Of a DNA stretch of 64,000 bases, positions 50,797 to 60,565 are shown piece after piece. The translations under genes were made by a program, and so were the position numbers. How positions within the stretch are numbered: the first letter of the stretch is position 1; each line of letters opens with the position of its first letter. The stretch is from Donghicola sp041224595 (GTDB lineage Bacteria > Pseudomonadota > Alphaproteobacteria > Rhodobacterales > Rhodobacteraceae). The DNA is taken from assembly GCF_041224595.1 (NCBI RefSeq), contig NZ_JBGFGN010000113.1, forward strand, positions 46,087 through 110,086. The letters are read 5' to 3'. Below the pieces are notes generated by a model that was not told where the DNA came from, searched no databases, and saw only the letters and a list, made by a program, of their open reading frames with translations.

Positions 50797-51902
50797 TCTC
50801 CTTTGTCCTCCGCAGCTGTATTCAGCCAGTCAGCGATCAGATCAAGGTGAACGGCCCGATTGCTGTCCCAAGCATCGCCGTCTTGAAATCCGAAATGATG
50901 CAGCCCCACCAGCCGCCCCTGCCTGTCAAAGACCGGTGCACCGGACGACCCGCCAGAGGTGTCGCAAGTGTGGGTGAAATCTGTCGCCTCCCCCCGTCCT
51001 GCCACGCGAAGCTCGCCCGCCGTGCAGTCAAGCATCGAGATTTGCTTGGGCTGCGAGCCGGAGTGCTGCACAACAACCATCGGCATTTCCGGCACGGTCT
51101 CCATAGGAAGGATTTCAACCAGTCCGTAGGCGTCGTCCATGGGCCGATCCAGCGTCACGACACTGACATCTAGGGCGGGGTTCATCCGCAACAAATCTAC
51201 CCCTGCGCAGGTGGCTTGAGCCCCGATCCCAAGCCGCCCGGTCTGATCATATTCGTAGCCAAACACCGCCGTCATGCTCGCACAGGTTTCTTGATCACGA
51301 ATGCAGTGCTCGTTGGTCATGAGCTGATCCGACCCGATCAAGAAGCCAGAACAGGTCCGTGCAAACCCGCCCTCTACAAACGAAAGCAGCGCGACGGGAG
51401 GGCCCAGAGCCTGAAATTCCTCAGGCACCTCTGGGTTGTTGATCGGAGTCAGCTGGTTTTCCCCATAGGTCGAATACCGCGCGATCTTGGTGCTTTGGAT
51501 AGCAATGCTCTCGATTACCAGTGCGGCGGTATCAGGAAGCCTGCTGTCTGAAACCAGTGCGAGCCGCGCCCGACCAAATGGCAGTAGCGGTGTCCATTGA
51601 CCCGCCTCGGGGATCGCCGCCAAGCCGACTTCAAGGCTTTGATCCATCGCGCCGAAAATGACCAATCGGGCATCGTCCGGGAAAGACGCCCCTTCGGTGC
51701 GCAGCAGCAGCCGGATGTAGTCCGCCCCTGCCAGACTAATCTCGTCCGACCAGACCGCGCCGCGATCGCCCAACCATTGGCTTTTGTCGATCCAGATTTT
51801 CCGCTCTTCGATCTGCCCATCGACAAACGCCTCGAGCACCGGCACATCCTGAGCGGTTGCCGAACCTGCACCGCACAACAATAGGGCCCAGAGCCGTCTC
51901 AT
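50793..51902 (-). CDS. Secreted trypsin-like serine protease
   Basis: 369 residues. Signal peptide at 1-18 (LLLCGAGSATAQ). A beta-rich domain of unknown type fills residues 20-165. The S1 protease domain follows with the triad His199 (TNEHC), Asp245 (ALDVSVV) and Ser320 (GGSSGAP). Several cysteine pairs suggest disulfides. It overlaps the subtilisin gene by 4 bp and is last in the operon. Confidence 0.85.
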   Translation of the reverse strand: MRRLWALLLCGAGSATAQDVPVLEAFVDGQIEERKIWIDKSQWLGDRGAVWSDEISLAGADYIRLLLRTEGASFPDDARLVIFGAMDQSLEVGLAAIPEAGQWTPLLPFGRARLALVSDSRLPDTAALVIESIAIQSTKIARYSTYGENQLTPINNPEVPEEFQALGPPVALLSFVEGGFARTCSGFLIGSDQLMTNEHCIRDQETCASMTAVFGYEYDQTGRLGIGAQATCAGVDLLRMNPALDVSVVTLDRPMDDAYGLVEILPMETVPEMPMVVVQHSGSQPKQISMLDCTAGELRVAGRGEATDFTHTCDTSGGSSGAPVFDRQGRLVGLHHFGFQDGDAWDSNRAVHLDLIADWLNTAAEDKGE

Positions 51903-54079
51903 TCGTCGAACAGCGGGCTGGTATAATCGCGAATATCGCGAAATTCGAAGGTCACTTCTTCTGAGCGGTCCTGCGCGTCCCGCGTCAGGACTGTGATTTC
52001 AGCCGAGAGCGTTCGTACGAGGCAAGATGGGTCGCGTTCAAGCGCTCCGTAGCGTCCGCCCAACGCGCCGCCGGTGTGCTTGAAGATAAAGTGGCGTTTC
52101 TTTGCATCGTTCCAGCCCAACCTGCGGACGTTGTACCAGTTCTGGTAGCCTTGATCGGCGTGTGGACTTTTGCAGACAAAGCCTGCGGGTGCCTCAATCA
52201 CTTGCCCCGTGATTGTCCGCCCGTCAAAAAGTTCAAACTGAGCCTCGTGAAGGTGGATCGCCCGCGAAACATTGAGCCGCCCGTCCCGCAGTGCCCCCGC
52301 CAACTGGGGAAAGAAGTCTGCCGTGTAGCTGAGCCTGTCCTTTACGATCTTCGGAGAAAGCTGCCCCCCGCCCTCGCCAAGTTCGTCGCCATAAATAAAT
52401 TCGCCAGATGCGAAGATCAACGAGGCCACAGCCGACACTTGCGGCGCGGCAAAAGAGGTGCCCTTTTGCACTGCGAACCGGTTTCCTGTCACAGTCGTCA
52501 AAATGTTCACCGCAGGTGCACCGATATCAAAACGCGGACTACGGTTGGACCCAGCAGTCTGACTGCTCCAGACGTTCTGGCCATCCAATCCCACCACGGT
52601 GATCACGTTGTCCAGATCATTCATACAGGCGGGCAGGATTGGGCAGTTCTCTTTTGTCATCTCGCGGTTCTCATTCCCCGCGGCGGCAACGATCAACATA
52701 CGGCTGCCGTGAATGGCCAAAGCTGCTCTGACTTCTTCGCGACCCGTGAATTTTGGCTGCATCCCGAAGCTCAGGTTCGCGACCCGCGCGTCCTTTGGGA
52801 TGCCGATCAAAAGTTGCTCTATCAGAGCGAAAATACCTTGGTCCGCTGGTACATTCCGGTCCAGCCCCAACATCCAGAGCCGCGCATTTGGATTGATCCC
52901 AAGTGTCCCGAGTTGGTTGGCTGGCGCCGCAATCACCCCCGCAACGGCCGCCGCATGATCCGCATCCGACAATGCCGCAGGATCAAGCTGGTCGCAGGTT
53001 TCATCAGGGCCCATTTCGGCGCGGGGGATAACATCCCCGTCCGGCTTCAAAAGATCTGGCAGATCGCAATGTCCCATCGACAATGGCGCGTCGATCACCA
53101 CGACATCCACCGGACGCTGGAAGCTGTGCCCCAGATCTTTGCGTTTGGCGAAGGGGTGATGAATGACTTCGAACATGTCAATCTGCTCTTCCATCAAGGG
53201 CTCGTCCCCAGACCATTTCAGGTCTACAGAGCCTAAGGGGCGCAGGTTATTGCGCACCCCTTGCAGGGTTAAATCCGCGGGCGACTGCTTTAGCAGATTG
53301 GAGTTCCAGCTCGGCGAAAAGTTGGACGCAGGCGCAAAGGTTTTCTCTGTGGTCTGCGCTGCGCTGGCCTCTGCGACTGGCGCATCCTGCTCTTCGCGCA
53401 GGTTCATCAAACTGCTCAGAAGCTCCGAGGACTCGTCCGGCTGGAGCCATAAATTCGTCTCGTATTGCTGACGGGGAATGGTGATCGTTGCCCCTGCATT
53501 TACGGACTTCAGAAGACGCGGGTTAAAAGTTGCGACGAGCTCTTTGCAACTCATCTTCCATGCTGAACAATCAAGGCCGGGTTCGGGCGAGTAGCTACTC
53601 ACGCTCCACCCCTCCGGGGCCGGAACACGGACCAATGTGGTGACAGGTCGAAAGGAATAGTCCGGGATTTTCACCACATCATCTGCACTCAGCCGCCAGT
53701 TTCCACGACTTGGTGCAAACCCGCCCACATGCTCCACAGCGTTGGACAGCTGCTTGTCTGATACCGGTGTGCGCGTCCTACGGCAAAGCCCCGGATTGAT
53801 GTCGCACATCATCGCATCAAGGGATTCAGGAAAGTGCGCCCCGTGCATCACACCTTGGTTTCTCAGCAGAACTTCGACAAACGGAGGGGCGCCGATGACC
53901 TCTTCGCGCAGGGTCAGATTTCCTGAATTATACAGCGTCAGAAAGAGCTGCTCGATCTCGATCGCCAGCGCGGCATCATTGTTTGCTCGTGACCGCCAGA
54001 CCACTGCGGTCTCTGGCACCATCGCCGGTGCAGCGCCCGCCAGTCCGAGGAAAAGAGCGAGCGCGGATTTCAAGCCCAT
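51899..54079 (-). CDS. Secreted subtilisin-like (S8) serine protease
   Basis: 726 residues. Signal peptide at 1-19. Residues 20-310 are an uncharacterised N-terminal region that may be a propeptide or adaptor. The S8 domain holds Asp330 (VVVIDAP), His375 (DADHAAAVAGVIA), the oxyanion Asn469 (AAAGNE) and Ser542 (GTSFAAPQV). The Asp and His blocks are degenerate compared with DTG and HGT. A C-terminal region of ~130 residues follows. Twenty-six bp separate it from the upstream metalloprotease gene. Confidence 0.83.
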   Translation of the reverse strand: MGLKSALALFLGLAGAAPAMVPETAVVWRSRANNDAALAIEIEQLFLTLYNSGNLTLREEVIGAPPFVEVLLRNQGVMHGAHFPESLDAMMCDINPGLCRRTRTPVSDKQLSNAVEHVGGFAPSRGNWRLSADDVVKIPDYSFRPVTTLVRVPAPEGWSVSSYSPEPGLDCSAWKMSCKELVATFNPRLLKSVNAGATITIPRQQYETNLWLQPDESSELLSSLMNLREEQDAPVAEASAAQTTEKTFAPASNFSPSWNSNLLKQSPADLTLQGVRNNLRPLGSVDLKWSGDEPLMEEQIDMFEVIHHPFAKRKDLGHSFQRPVDVVVIDAPLSMGHCDLPDLLKPDGDVIPRAEMGPDETCDQLDPAALSDADHAAAVAGVIAAPANQLGTLGINPNARLWMLGLDRNVPADQGIFALIEQLLIGIPKDARVANLSFGMQPKFTGREEVRAALAIHGSRMLIVAAAGNENREMTKENCPILPACMNDLDNVITVVGLDGQNVWSSQTAGSNRSPRFDIGAPAVNILTTVTGNRFAVQKGTSFAAPQVSAVASLIFASGEFIYGDELGEGGGQLSPKIVKDRLSYTADFFPQLAGALRDGRLNVSRAIHLHEAQFELFDGRTITGQVIEAPAGFVCKSPHADQGYQNWYNVRRLGWNDAKKRHFIFKHTGGALGGRYGALERDPSCLVRTLSAEITVLTRDAQDRSEEVTFEFRDIRDYTSPLFDE

Positions 54080-54105
54080 GACATGTCCTTTCTCTGCTGG
54101 TTCGT

Positions 54106-55326
54106 TCAGGGACGCGGTGTGTCGATAACGACATTGAACGTCGCGGCCTCGTAGCCATGCACCGCGACCGAAACGAGTGTTTTGCCCTTTGGCACGTCAA
54201 ATGCGCAGACCTCGTCCGCGCCCGCATTGTAGGGACGGCAATCGTAGCTAGAGACCAACGCAGCCCCATCGAACTTTACGTAGAGATCCGGATCACCAGT
54301 TCCGGTCATTTCCGCCCGAAAGGGCTCTCCTTCCATCACGGGCCCCTGCCAGACCATCTGCAAAGCGCCTTGGGCAAGGTCAAACGGTCCAAACTCCTGC
54401 AAGCTCGCGACTTGATCGGGCGGTGAGCAGACCGCTGCGTCGATCTGGAAGCCATCGGCCGGCCCAAAAAGGCAGGCGACCCCGTTCTTGTCCTGATCTG
54501 TCAGGGTCAGAGACCAATCCCCAAGCCCGTTGCACTGCGGGTAATGCATTACCGAGAACGCATCATAGTCCGTCACGCCACGCCAATCGCTGTCCTCGAA
54601 ACATGCCCCTGCATCAGGGCGGGTGTGTTCGTGACGCCCGCCAAGCACATGCCCCAGTTCGTGGCGCAGAACGCCGCGCAGGGTCAGGTTGTCATTGGGA
54701 TCGAGCGCAAAGGACGATGGATCAATCACTACGCTACGATCACTGCGGGGATCGTTCGGGAAAAAGGCTGCGGCCAGAAATTCCCCGCCCGCATCGACCG
54801 GCCTGACATCGAACAGAACGTTGCTATTGGTTTGCGTGCAATTGCCGTCTTCTTCGGGCAAGTAGATAAAATCCAGATCGGCCACAGCCTCCCACGAGGC
54901 AGCCGCAGCAAGCATGTCTCCGACAACCAGCGGATGGCGCGGCCCAAAGTCATCGCTGACGCAAAAGGTCAGGGCTTTCCGCGTATTGGCATCCCAGATC
55001 TGATCAAGGCCGCCGACATTCAGAACCGTGAATTCCGGCACGGCACCTTCGGAGGCTTGCGGCAAAGTGCGGACGTTCTGCATCCAGAACTCGCGCAATA
55101 GCTTCTCGTTGCGTATGGGCGTGTCCCCGTTGACATAGAACTTTCCCGTTTCGGGCAGGTACAGGGTCTGGTCCCGAAAGCTCTCGAAATTCATCGTTGC
55201 GCGTGACGTACGCGCAGCGTCTGCTAGGGCCGCCAGTGCCTCTTGCCCTTCTTCGGGGCTCAGGGATTGTGCGCCGGCCGGTCCGGCAAGAGTGGCCAAA
55301 AGAAGTACAGTCCCATGGGTTTTCAT
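54106..55326 (-). CDS. Secreted matrixin-like zinc metalloprotease
   Basis: 406 residues. Signal peptide at 1-19 (LLLATLAGPAGAQ). The zinc site HELGHVLGGRH (His222, Glu223, His226, His232) is the metzincin HExxHxxGxxH. The following EHTRPDAG and SVMHYPQCNG supply the Met-turn (VMHYP). After it comes a ~110-residue C-terminal pre-peptidase-like beta domain (DPDLYVKFD ... CRPYNAGADEVC), probably a binding module. It lies 30 bp after the amidohydrolase gene. Confidence 0.87.
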   Translation of the reverse strand: MKTHGTVLLLATLAGPAGAQSLSPEEGQEALAALADAARTSRATMNFESFRDQTLYLPETGKFYVNGDTPIRNEKLLREFWMQNVRTLPQASEGAVPEFTVLNVGGLDQIWDANTRKALTFCVSDDFGPRHPLVVGDMLAAAASWEAVADLDFIYLPEEDGNCTQTNSNVLFDVRPVDAGGEFLAAAFFPNDPRSDRSVVIDPSSFALDPNDNLTLRGVLRHELGHVLGGRHEHTRPDAGACFEDSDWRGVTDYDAFSVMHYPQCNGLGDWSLTLTDQDKNGVACLFGPADGFQIDAAVCSPPDQVASLQEFGPFDLAQGALQMVWQGPVMEGEPFRAEMTGTGDPDLYVKFDGAALVSSYDCRPYNAGADEVCAFDVPKGKTLVSVAVHGYEAATFNVVIDTPRP

Positions 55327-55356
55327 GTCTCTCGTCCTCTTGCTGGCTGGTGTGGG

Positions 55357-57021
55357 TCAGGTGAAGACCGACTGGTACACAGGGTGATCGGCATAAGCCT
55401 TTTGCAGCCTGTCGCGGGGCGGCCCTGAATGATCAAGCCCGAGGTATCGCGCCGCATTCCCCCCCATGACACGCTGTATCTGCGTGTCTGTCAGAGAGAG
55501 TTGCTCGAGAACGCCAAGAACCTTGGCAAGGTATTCGGGATGCGAGGGTTCTTTGCCGATCATGGACCAATCAGATCCGTACATCATCCGGTTCACCATC
55601 TCTGGATGGCGCTCCAGCAGATCAGAGGTCAGCGTCAACACGCGCTCTTGCGAGGCCGCATCCCCTTCGGTCACTTCATTCCAATAGCCCAAATCAAAAT
55701 AGACATTGGGAAATTCCTCGACCATCTCGACCAGGGTCTCTTCCCAGTTCCCGCCAGAAGTGAACGCACGGGTGGTATCTGTCTCGTCAAAGCCGCCGAA
55801 ATGGGCAAGGTTCAGGCGCAGATCGGTGAAGCGCTGATCTCGCATTAAAACTTGCCAGCCAGCCGGATCGGCAAAGCGCCCCGTGTCCGGGCCAGCGGCA
55901 ATCGAATTGGTGGCGTGGGCTTTGATCGCGACCTCGTTCTCGACACACCAGCCAAACAGATCGTCCAGCTCGCGGTCCAACGCCGCGCCACCTTTGACAG
56001 GCTTGCGCGGCACCCAACTTAGATCGCTGTCATTGCCGACGGGCCGAAACCCCATCGGTGGATAGAGTTTCACCCCCAGAAAACCACGTTCCAGCACAGC
56101 GTGTTTGACATTGCGCAGCGGATCGATCTCGGGGTCGTCCTCGCGTTCGAGCGCAGCCCGCAACGGGCAGAACGGAGCAAAGGGCAGGATCAGCGCCTCT
56201 TCATAGACCTGCGTAATCCGAGCGACCACTTCGATCTGGTCTTCGATCGGGGTCACACTCTCTTCGGTAAAAAACCAAGCTCCGAAATCCACGAGCGACG
56301 GAGAGAAAATCCTGATCCCCCCTTCTTGGCCGTACAGTCGGTCCAACTCGGCCAGAATATCGAGACGACTGCGCGTGAGCAGACCCGCCCAACGTATGGT
56401 TTGCATGAGCGACGAGCGGTGGACATATTCTCTTTCTTGGCCTCTGCTCAGCGACTTTGCCTCTGTGTTCGTCTCTTTCGCATAGATGCGAGAGGCCAGA
56501 AGCGTGGTTTGCGCTCGCTGGGTCTGAAGCCCTTTTCGCGTGGGCGTCGCGCCGACCTCGGCGGCGATCCTGTCCAAAATAGCTTCTTCGGCAAATTGTG
56601 ATGTCCGCAGCCCAGCTGTCGCCTGCCCCGTTGAACGCGAGAAGCGTTCCAAAGCCTCTGCGACCTTGGCCTCGTCCTGCGCCTCCACTGCATCACGGGA
56701 CATAGGCGCCCTGCCCTTTTCTAGCGCGGCCAACTCTTCGGCGGCTGTCGGGGTTTTGGCCAAAAGGATCGCCTTGAGCAGTTTCAAAAATGCATCCGAC
56801 CGCATCTGTGGGTCCACGGCCGCATGGGCATCCCGAAGCTGGGTCTGCTGCAAGAAACCGACGATGGGCACATCGCGGCCGTTAAAGAAATGCGTGTGGA
56901 TGTCGATGGCTGTGCGCGAGACCTCGGGCTGGAAGAAACGCCTCCATTGACCGCAACCAGACAGAGCTATTGCTGAAATCGACCCCATGAGTGTGGTCAG
57001 AAAAGTGCGTCGTGTGACCAT
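55357..57021 (-). CDS. Tat-exported lipoprotein amidohydrolase
   Basis: 554 residues. The signal combines a twin-arginine RRTFLTTLMGS and a lipobox ALSGC with Cys23, so it is probably an exported, lipid-anchored protein. The metal-dependent TIM-barrel hydrolase shows HTH at 42-44 (DIHTHFFNG), KAHATNSIAAG, NLAHFGG and MYGSDWSM with the metal Asp. The insert at 90-200 is unusual for the amidohydrolase-2 family. The substrate is unknown. Confidence 0.8.
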   Translation of the reverse strand: MVTRRTFLTTLMGSISAIALSGCGQWRRFFQPEVSRTAIDIHTHFFNGRDVPIVGFLQQTQLRDAHAAVDPQMRSDAFLKLLKAILLAKTPTAAEELAALEKGRAPMSRDAVEAQDEAKVAEALERFSRSTGQATAGLRTSQFAEEAILDRIAAEVGATPTRKGLQTQRAQTTLLASRIYAKETNTEAKSLSRGQEREYVHRSSLMQTIRWAGLLTRSRLDILAELDRLYGQEGGIRIFSPSLVDFGAWFFTEESVTPIEDQIEVVARITQVYEEALILPFAPFCPLRAALEREDDPEIDPLRNVKHAVLERGFLGVKLYPPMGFRPVGNDSDLSWVPRKPVKGGAALDRELDDLFGWCVENEVAIKAHATNSIAAGPDTGRFADPAGWQVLMRDQRFTDLRLNLAHFGGFDETDTTRAFTSGGNWEETLVEMVEEFPNVYFDLGYWNEVTEGDAASQERVLTLTSDLLERHPEMVNRMMYGSDWSMIGKEPSHPEYLAKVLGVLEQLSLTDTQIQRVMGGNAARYLGLDHSGPPRDRLQKAYADHPVYQSVFT

Positions 57022-57090
57022 CTGATCTCCTTCGGGTCAGGTGAATAAGGGAGGCCGGCACCGATGGCGGACGGTACCGGCCCACGGCGG

Positions 57091-58896
57091 TCAACCCTCT
57101 AGAACCAAAGCGAATTTCATCCACTTTTCCAAAGAGTCGACCGGCGTTCCGTCAGGCATACGCAACGGGCTGTGCGCAGGCTCGAATTCAGTAGAGAGGG
57201 CAGAGTCAGGATCGGATAGCAGCGTGCCAACAAATGTGCTCGCGACAATCCAGCTGCCGACCTCGCCCAAGTGATCGCCGCCCGCGGCTTCGGCCTCTGC
57301 CAGCAGGTAAAACCAGAGCGGCGTGCGTTCGTGCAGCTTGGCCTGACTGCACCGCATGAATTCCGAGAGATCCGGCTTACTGTCTAAAATTGCGCTCACA
57401 TCGCTGATCGGGTCAGAGGTAACTGCGCCAATAGACTTGAGATGCGCGTGCAGCGCCTGCCCCGTGGGCAAACGCAAGCTAAGTCCCCGCCGCAAGTTGC
57501 GTTTGGCCAGATGCTTGAACAGGGCTTTTACGTCCGCATTCGTCTCTTCGTTGGCCTCGTTCGACATGCTGCCCAAGGGCGGCGCGATCATCGTGTCAAT
57601 CCGGCGTGCGACCCGCGCGGGGCCACCGTCCGACGCATCCCCGTCCGCAGTCAGGAACCGGGTCCAGTCGATGATCCAGTTGTCCGGCAGAGTCGGTGCG
57701 CCTGCGAATCCGCCACCGGCCGTAAACAAGAACATCAACTGGAAAGGCGCCGTACCACTAGGTCGTCCGAAGATCCGGTTGTAATCGTAGATATCCCGCA
57801 CCATCGAATGGCCGAACCGATAGGCCGCGACCGAAAATTCCAACGGGATCGCATCCCCCAATGTTTTCTCGGTTTGACGTGCCTCAGTGCCGTAGTAGTC
57901 GCGCCGGAATTCAAAGAAATGCTTGGCTTTATCCGCAAGCACACGCTGCAGAACTGTCTCGTCGCACATCCCTTTGAGGTAGCCGTTCACGATAAGCCAT
58001 TGATAGTGCAGCTTGGTCAGGGCCTGCGCCGAATGGAAATCCGCAATCCAGCCTGTGTCATTGGCCTCCAGAAAGTCGACGGTACGATTGTGGAACCGCA
58101 AAAAGCTGACATGGAACTGCGCCACAATGAGGTTTTCATCATTGCGCATGTCGCCAATCAAAGCGCGCCGGTCCAGAGTCTCTTCGAACTTCTCGCGCCC
58201 CTCAGCGCCTAGGCGCGATTCAATGATCGACAGAAAGGCCTCTTTTACCTCTGGCTCGACCTGACCAAAGCGCGGCAGATCGCGCACCGCGTCTAGACCA
58301 TCGGGCCGTTGCGCACCACCATCCACCAGGGTACAGGTCCCCACCCGCATTTTGGCAGGGATCGCGGGATGGCGCATACCAGAGATGACTTTGGCAACAT
58401 TTGCTTTGGTTTCTTCATCAGCCGCATTCTCTAGGCCAATCGGGAAGCCACCATAAACGCTATCCAGATCGAAGCGCGGACTCCGCGCGTTCTTGAGGTC
58501 ATTTTCGATCTCTTCCGATGTTTTGATCGGCTCAGGCGCGTCGATCTTGGAGATCTCGGTCTCGCGGTCTGTTCGTGCGGTCAGTTCGTGATCCAGAAAC
58601 TGCCCCCAGTAGGTCATCACGGCGGGCATGCCGGAGTCCGGTTGCGGCAGTCCCGACCCCTCAGCATGTTCGAGGACCATCTTGTCGCCAAGCATGTCCA
58701 ACTCTGCCAAAGCATCGTTTGCAATAAAATCTTCGGGAGATGCGGATGTGTAAGGGAAAATGAACCCGAAATCCGCGGCCTCGTCGACGGCGACATCGCC
58801 TGTGTCTGGGACTAGGGCGTCTCGCCTCAGTGCCGTTTTCGTTTTGGTCGTTTGCTGTCGATCATTCCCGCTGTGGGACTGGAAAAATAGCGCCAT
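57091..58896 (-). CDS. Animal-type haem peroxidase
   Basis: 601 residues. The distal haem site WGQFLDHELT (Gln99, Asp102, His103) and proximal His363 in VAAYRFGHSMVRDIY are those of the myeloperoxidase/peroxinectin superfamily. The active-site Arg267 is in FLRFHNR, where mammalian enzymes have LREHNR, so the glutamate that links the haem is replaced by Phe268. No signal peptide is seen, so export, if any, uses another route. It is the first gene of the five-gene cluster; 69 bp separate it from the amidohydrolase. Confidence 0.88.
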   Translation of the reverse strand: MALFFQSHSGNDRQQTTKTKTALRRDALVPDTGDVAVDEAADFGFIFPYTSASPEDFIANDALAELDMLGDKMVLEHAEGSGLPQPDSGMPAVMTYWGQFLDHELTARTDRETEISKIDAPEPIKTSEEIENDLKNARSPRFDLDSVYGGFPIGLENAADEETKANVAKVISGMRHPAIPAKMRVGTCTLVDGGAQRPDGLDAVRDLPRFGQVEPEVKEAFLSIIESRLGAEGREKFEETLDRRALIGDMRNDENLIVAQFHVSFLRFHNRTVDFLEANDTGWIADFHSAQALTKLHYQWLIVNGYLKGMCDETVLQRVLADKAKHFFEFRRDYYGTEARQTEKTLGDAIPLEFSVAAYRFGHSMVRDIYDYNRIFGRPSGTAPFQLMFLFTAGGGFAGAPTLPDNWIIDWTRFLTADGDASDGGPARVARRIDTMIAPPLGSMSNEANEETNADVKALFKHLAKRNLRRGLSLRLPTGQALHAHLKSIGAVTSDPISDVSAILDSKPDLSEFMRCSQAKLHERTPLWFYLLAEAEAAGGDHLGEVGSWIVASTFVGTLLSDPDSALSTEFEPAHSPLRMPDGTPVDSLEKWMKFALVLEG

Positions 58897-59275
58897 AGCT
58901 CTACTCCTGGCTGCAACAAAACTACACTTTCAAAGGAATTTAGGAAATTTATAGCACGCGCGATCACACCAATACACAACCACAACGAAACTAAATTCAC
59001 AAGAAAGCGCATTAAAAACTTGAGCTTTTGGATTTACTTTGGCTTCTCAACCAGTTAACGCACGCAACTTTTTGAAGAAATCTACCCGATTATATGCCGG
59101 GGCGTTGCATACCTGCGGTCACCGCGCGGTTGTGCCCTGCGCGCACGTCCTATCGGGCGACGAAGTGCATCGGGACATGTCTTGGCGTCGGGGCGCCAAA
59201 AGAATCAAATTCTATTGGCTCTGCGCTAATGCGCAGTCCTTGAGTTTGCTCAATTTGATAGTTTTAGGGCGCCTT
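58897..59275. other. Intergenic region upstream of the peroxidase operon (379 bp)
   Basis: The part next to the peroxidase gene (58900-59100) is AT-rich and presumably holds its promoter, but I cannot pick -35/-10 boxes with confidence. A CTGCGC-TAAT-GCGCAG hairpin at 59221-59236 lies about 40 bp after the deaminase stop and may end its transcript. No gene is supported here. Confidence 0.5.
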
Positions 59276-60565
59276 TCACCCGGTCGATCGCATGGGCGCA
59301 CGCCGGCGCACACTGTCGGGTCGCCCCGAAAGGCTTAGCGCTGAGTCGCCTCTGGCGCAGCGAGAAATCACCTTTCCTTTGGACACCACAGCCAACCGCG
59401 CAGGTCGCAAGCGCAGCGCATCCACAGGCCCCGCCGCATCCAGCACCACCAGCGAAGCCAGCGCGCCCTTGCGCAGACCGAAATCAGAGAGCCCCATGAT
59501 CTGCGCATTCGTTTCGGTAACCATGGTAAAGCAGCGCGCCATTTCGGCCGGATGGGTCATCTGCGCTACGTGCATTCCCATGAAGGCCACATCCAGCATG
59601 TCCGCTGTTCCCAGCGAATACCAAGGGTCCAGAACGCAGTCCTGCCCCCATCCCACGGTGATCCCTGCGGCCTGCATCTCCTTGACCCGCGTCAGGCCAC
59701 GGCGTTTGGGGTAGCTGTCATGGCGCCCTTGCAGCACGATGTTGATCAAAGGGTTCGGGATCGCCGCAATCTCTGCCTCCGCAATCAACGGCAGCAGTTT
59801 CGACACATAGTAGTTGTCCATCGAATGCATCGAAGTCAGGTGCGATCCGGCCACCCGGCCCTGCAGGCCCAGTCTCTGGGTTTCATAGGCCAATGTCTCG
59901 ATATGGCGGCTGAGCGGGTCATCGGTTTCGTCGCAATGGATATCCACGCGCAAGCCTCGATCCGCTGCGATCTGGCACAGGTCGATTAAGCTGTCCGCCC
60001 CCGCCTGCATCGTCCGCTCGAAATGGGGGATGCCGCCGACAATCTCGATCCCCATATCCAGCGCGCGGATCAGGTTCTCGCGCCCATTCGGCGCGCGGTA
60101 TAGGCCATCCTGCGGAAAGGCGACCAGTTGCAGATCAATGTAATCTTTGACCTTTTCGCGCACTTCCAACATGGCGGTGGCCGTGTTCAGGTGATCCGCC
60201 GTCGTATCCACATGGCTGCGAATGGCAAGCAGCCCCATCGAGGCCGCCCAATCGCAGTAGGTCAGCGCGCGCTCGACCATTTCGTCCACCGTCGCGATGT
60301 CCCGCAACTCGCCCCACAGAGAAATCCCCTCTAGCAGTGTGCCAGAGGCGTTCACCCGCGGCAGTCCATAGCTGAGCGTTGCGTCCAGATGGAAATGCGG
60401 ATCGCAGAACGGCGGGGAAACCAGATCACCGGTGGCATCAATGACCTCGGCGGCTTCGCCCTCGATCACAGGGGCGATATCGGCAATCCGGTCGCCCTTG
60501 ATCGCAATATCCATGACAGAGCCGTCGGGCAGCGTGCCGCCCTTGACCAAAAGATCGAACATCAT
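59276..60565 (-). CDS. Cytosine deaminase-like amidohydrolase
   Basis: 429 residues. Metal ligands occur in CDPHFHLDATL, DIHCDETDD, GSHLTSMH and WGQDCVLDPW, the cytosine deaminase (CodA) pattern. It probably deaminates cytosine or a related base or ring imported by the neighbouring transporter. Two ATG codons in a row (60565, 60562) both fit; the gene overlaps the permease gene upstream by 4 bp. Confidence 0.87.
   Translation of the reverse strand: MMFDLLVKGGTLPDGSVMDIAIKGDRIADIAPVIEGEAAEVIDATGDLVSPPFCDPHFHLDATLSYGLPRVNASGTLLEGISLWGELRDIATVDEMVERALTYCDWAASMGLLAIRSHVDTTADHLNTATAMLEVREKVKDYIDLQLVAFPQDGLYRAPNGRENLIRALDMGIEIVGGIPHFERTMQAGADSLIDLCQIAADRGLRVDIHCDETDDPLSRHIETLAYETQRLGLQGRVAGSHLTSMHSMDNYYVSKLLPLIAEAEIAAIPNPLINIVLQGRHDSYPKRRGLTRVKEMQAAGITVGWGQDCVLDPWYSLGTADMLDVAFMGMHVAQMTHPAEMARCFTMVTETNAQIMGLSDFGLRKGALASLVVLDAAGPVDALRLRPARLAVVSKGKVISRCARGDSALSLSGRPDSVRRRAPMRSTG

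Noticed and set aside
52076..53236. A plus-strand open frame of 386 codons opposite the subtilisin gene
   Set aside because: It mirrors the coding frame of the protease and shows no domain or credible ribosome-binding site.
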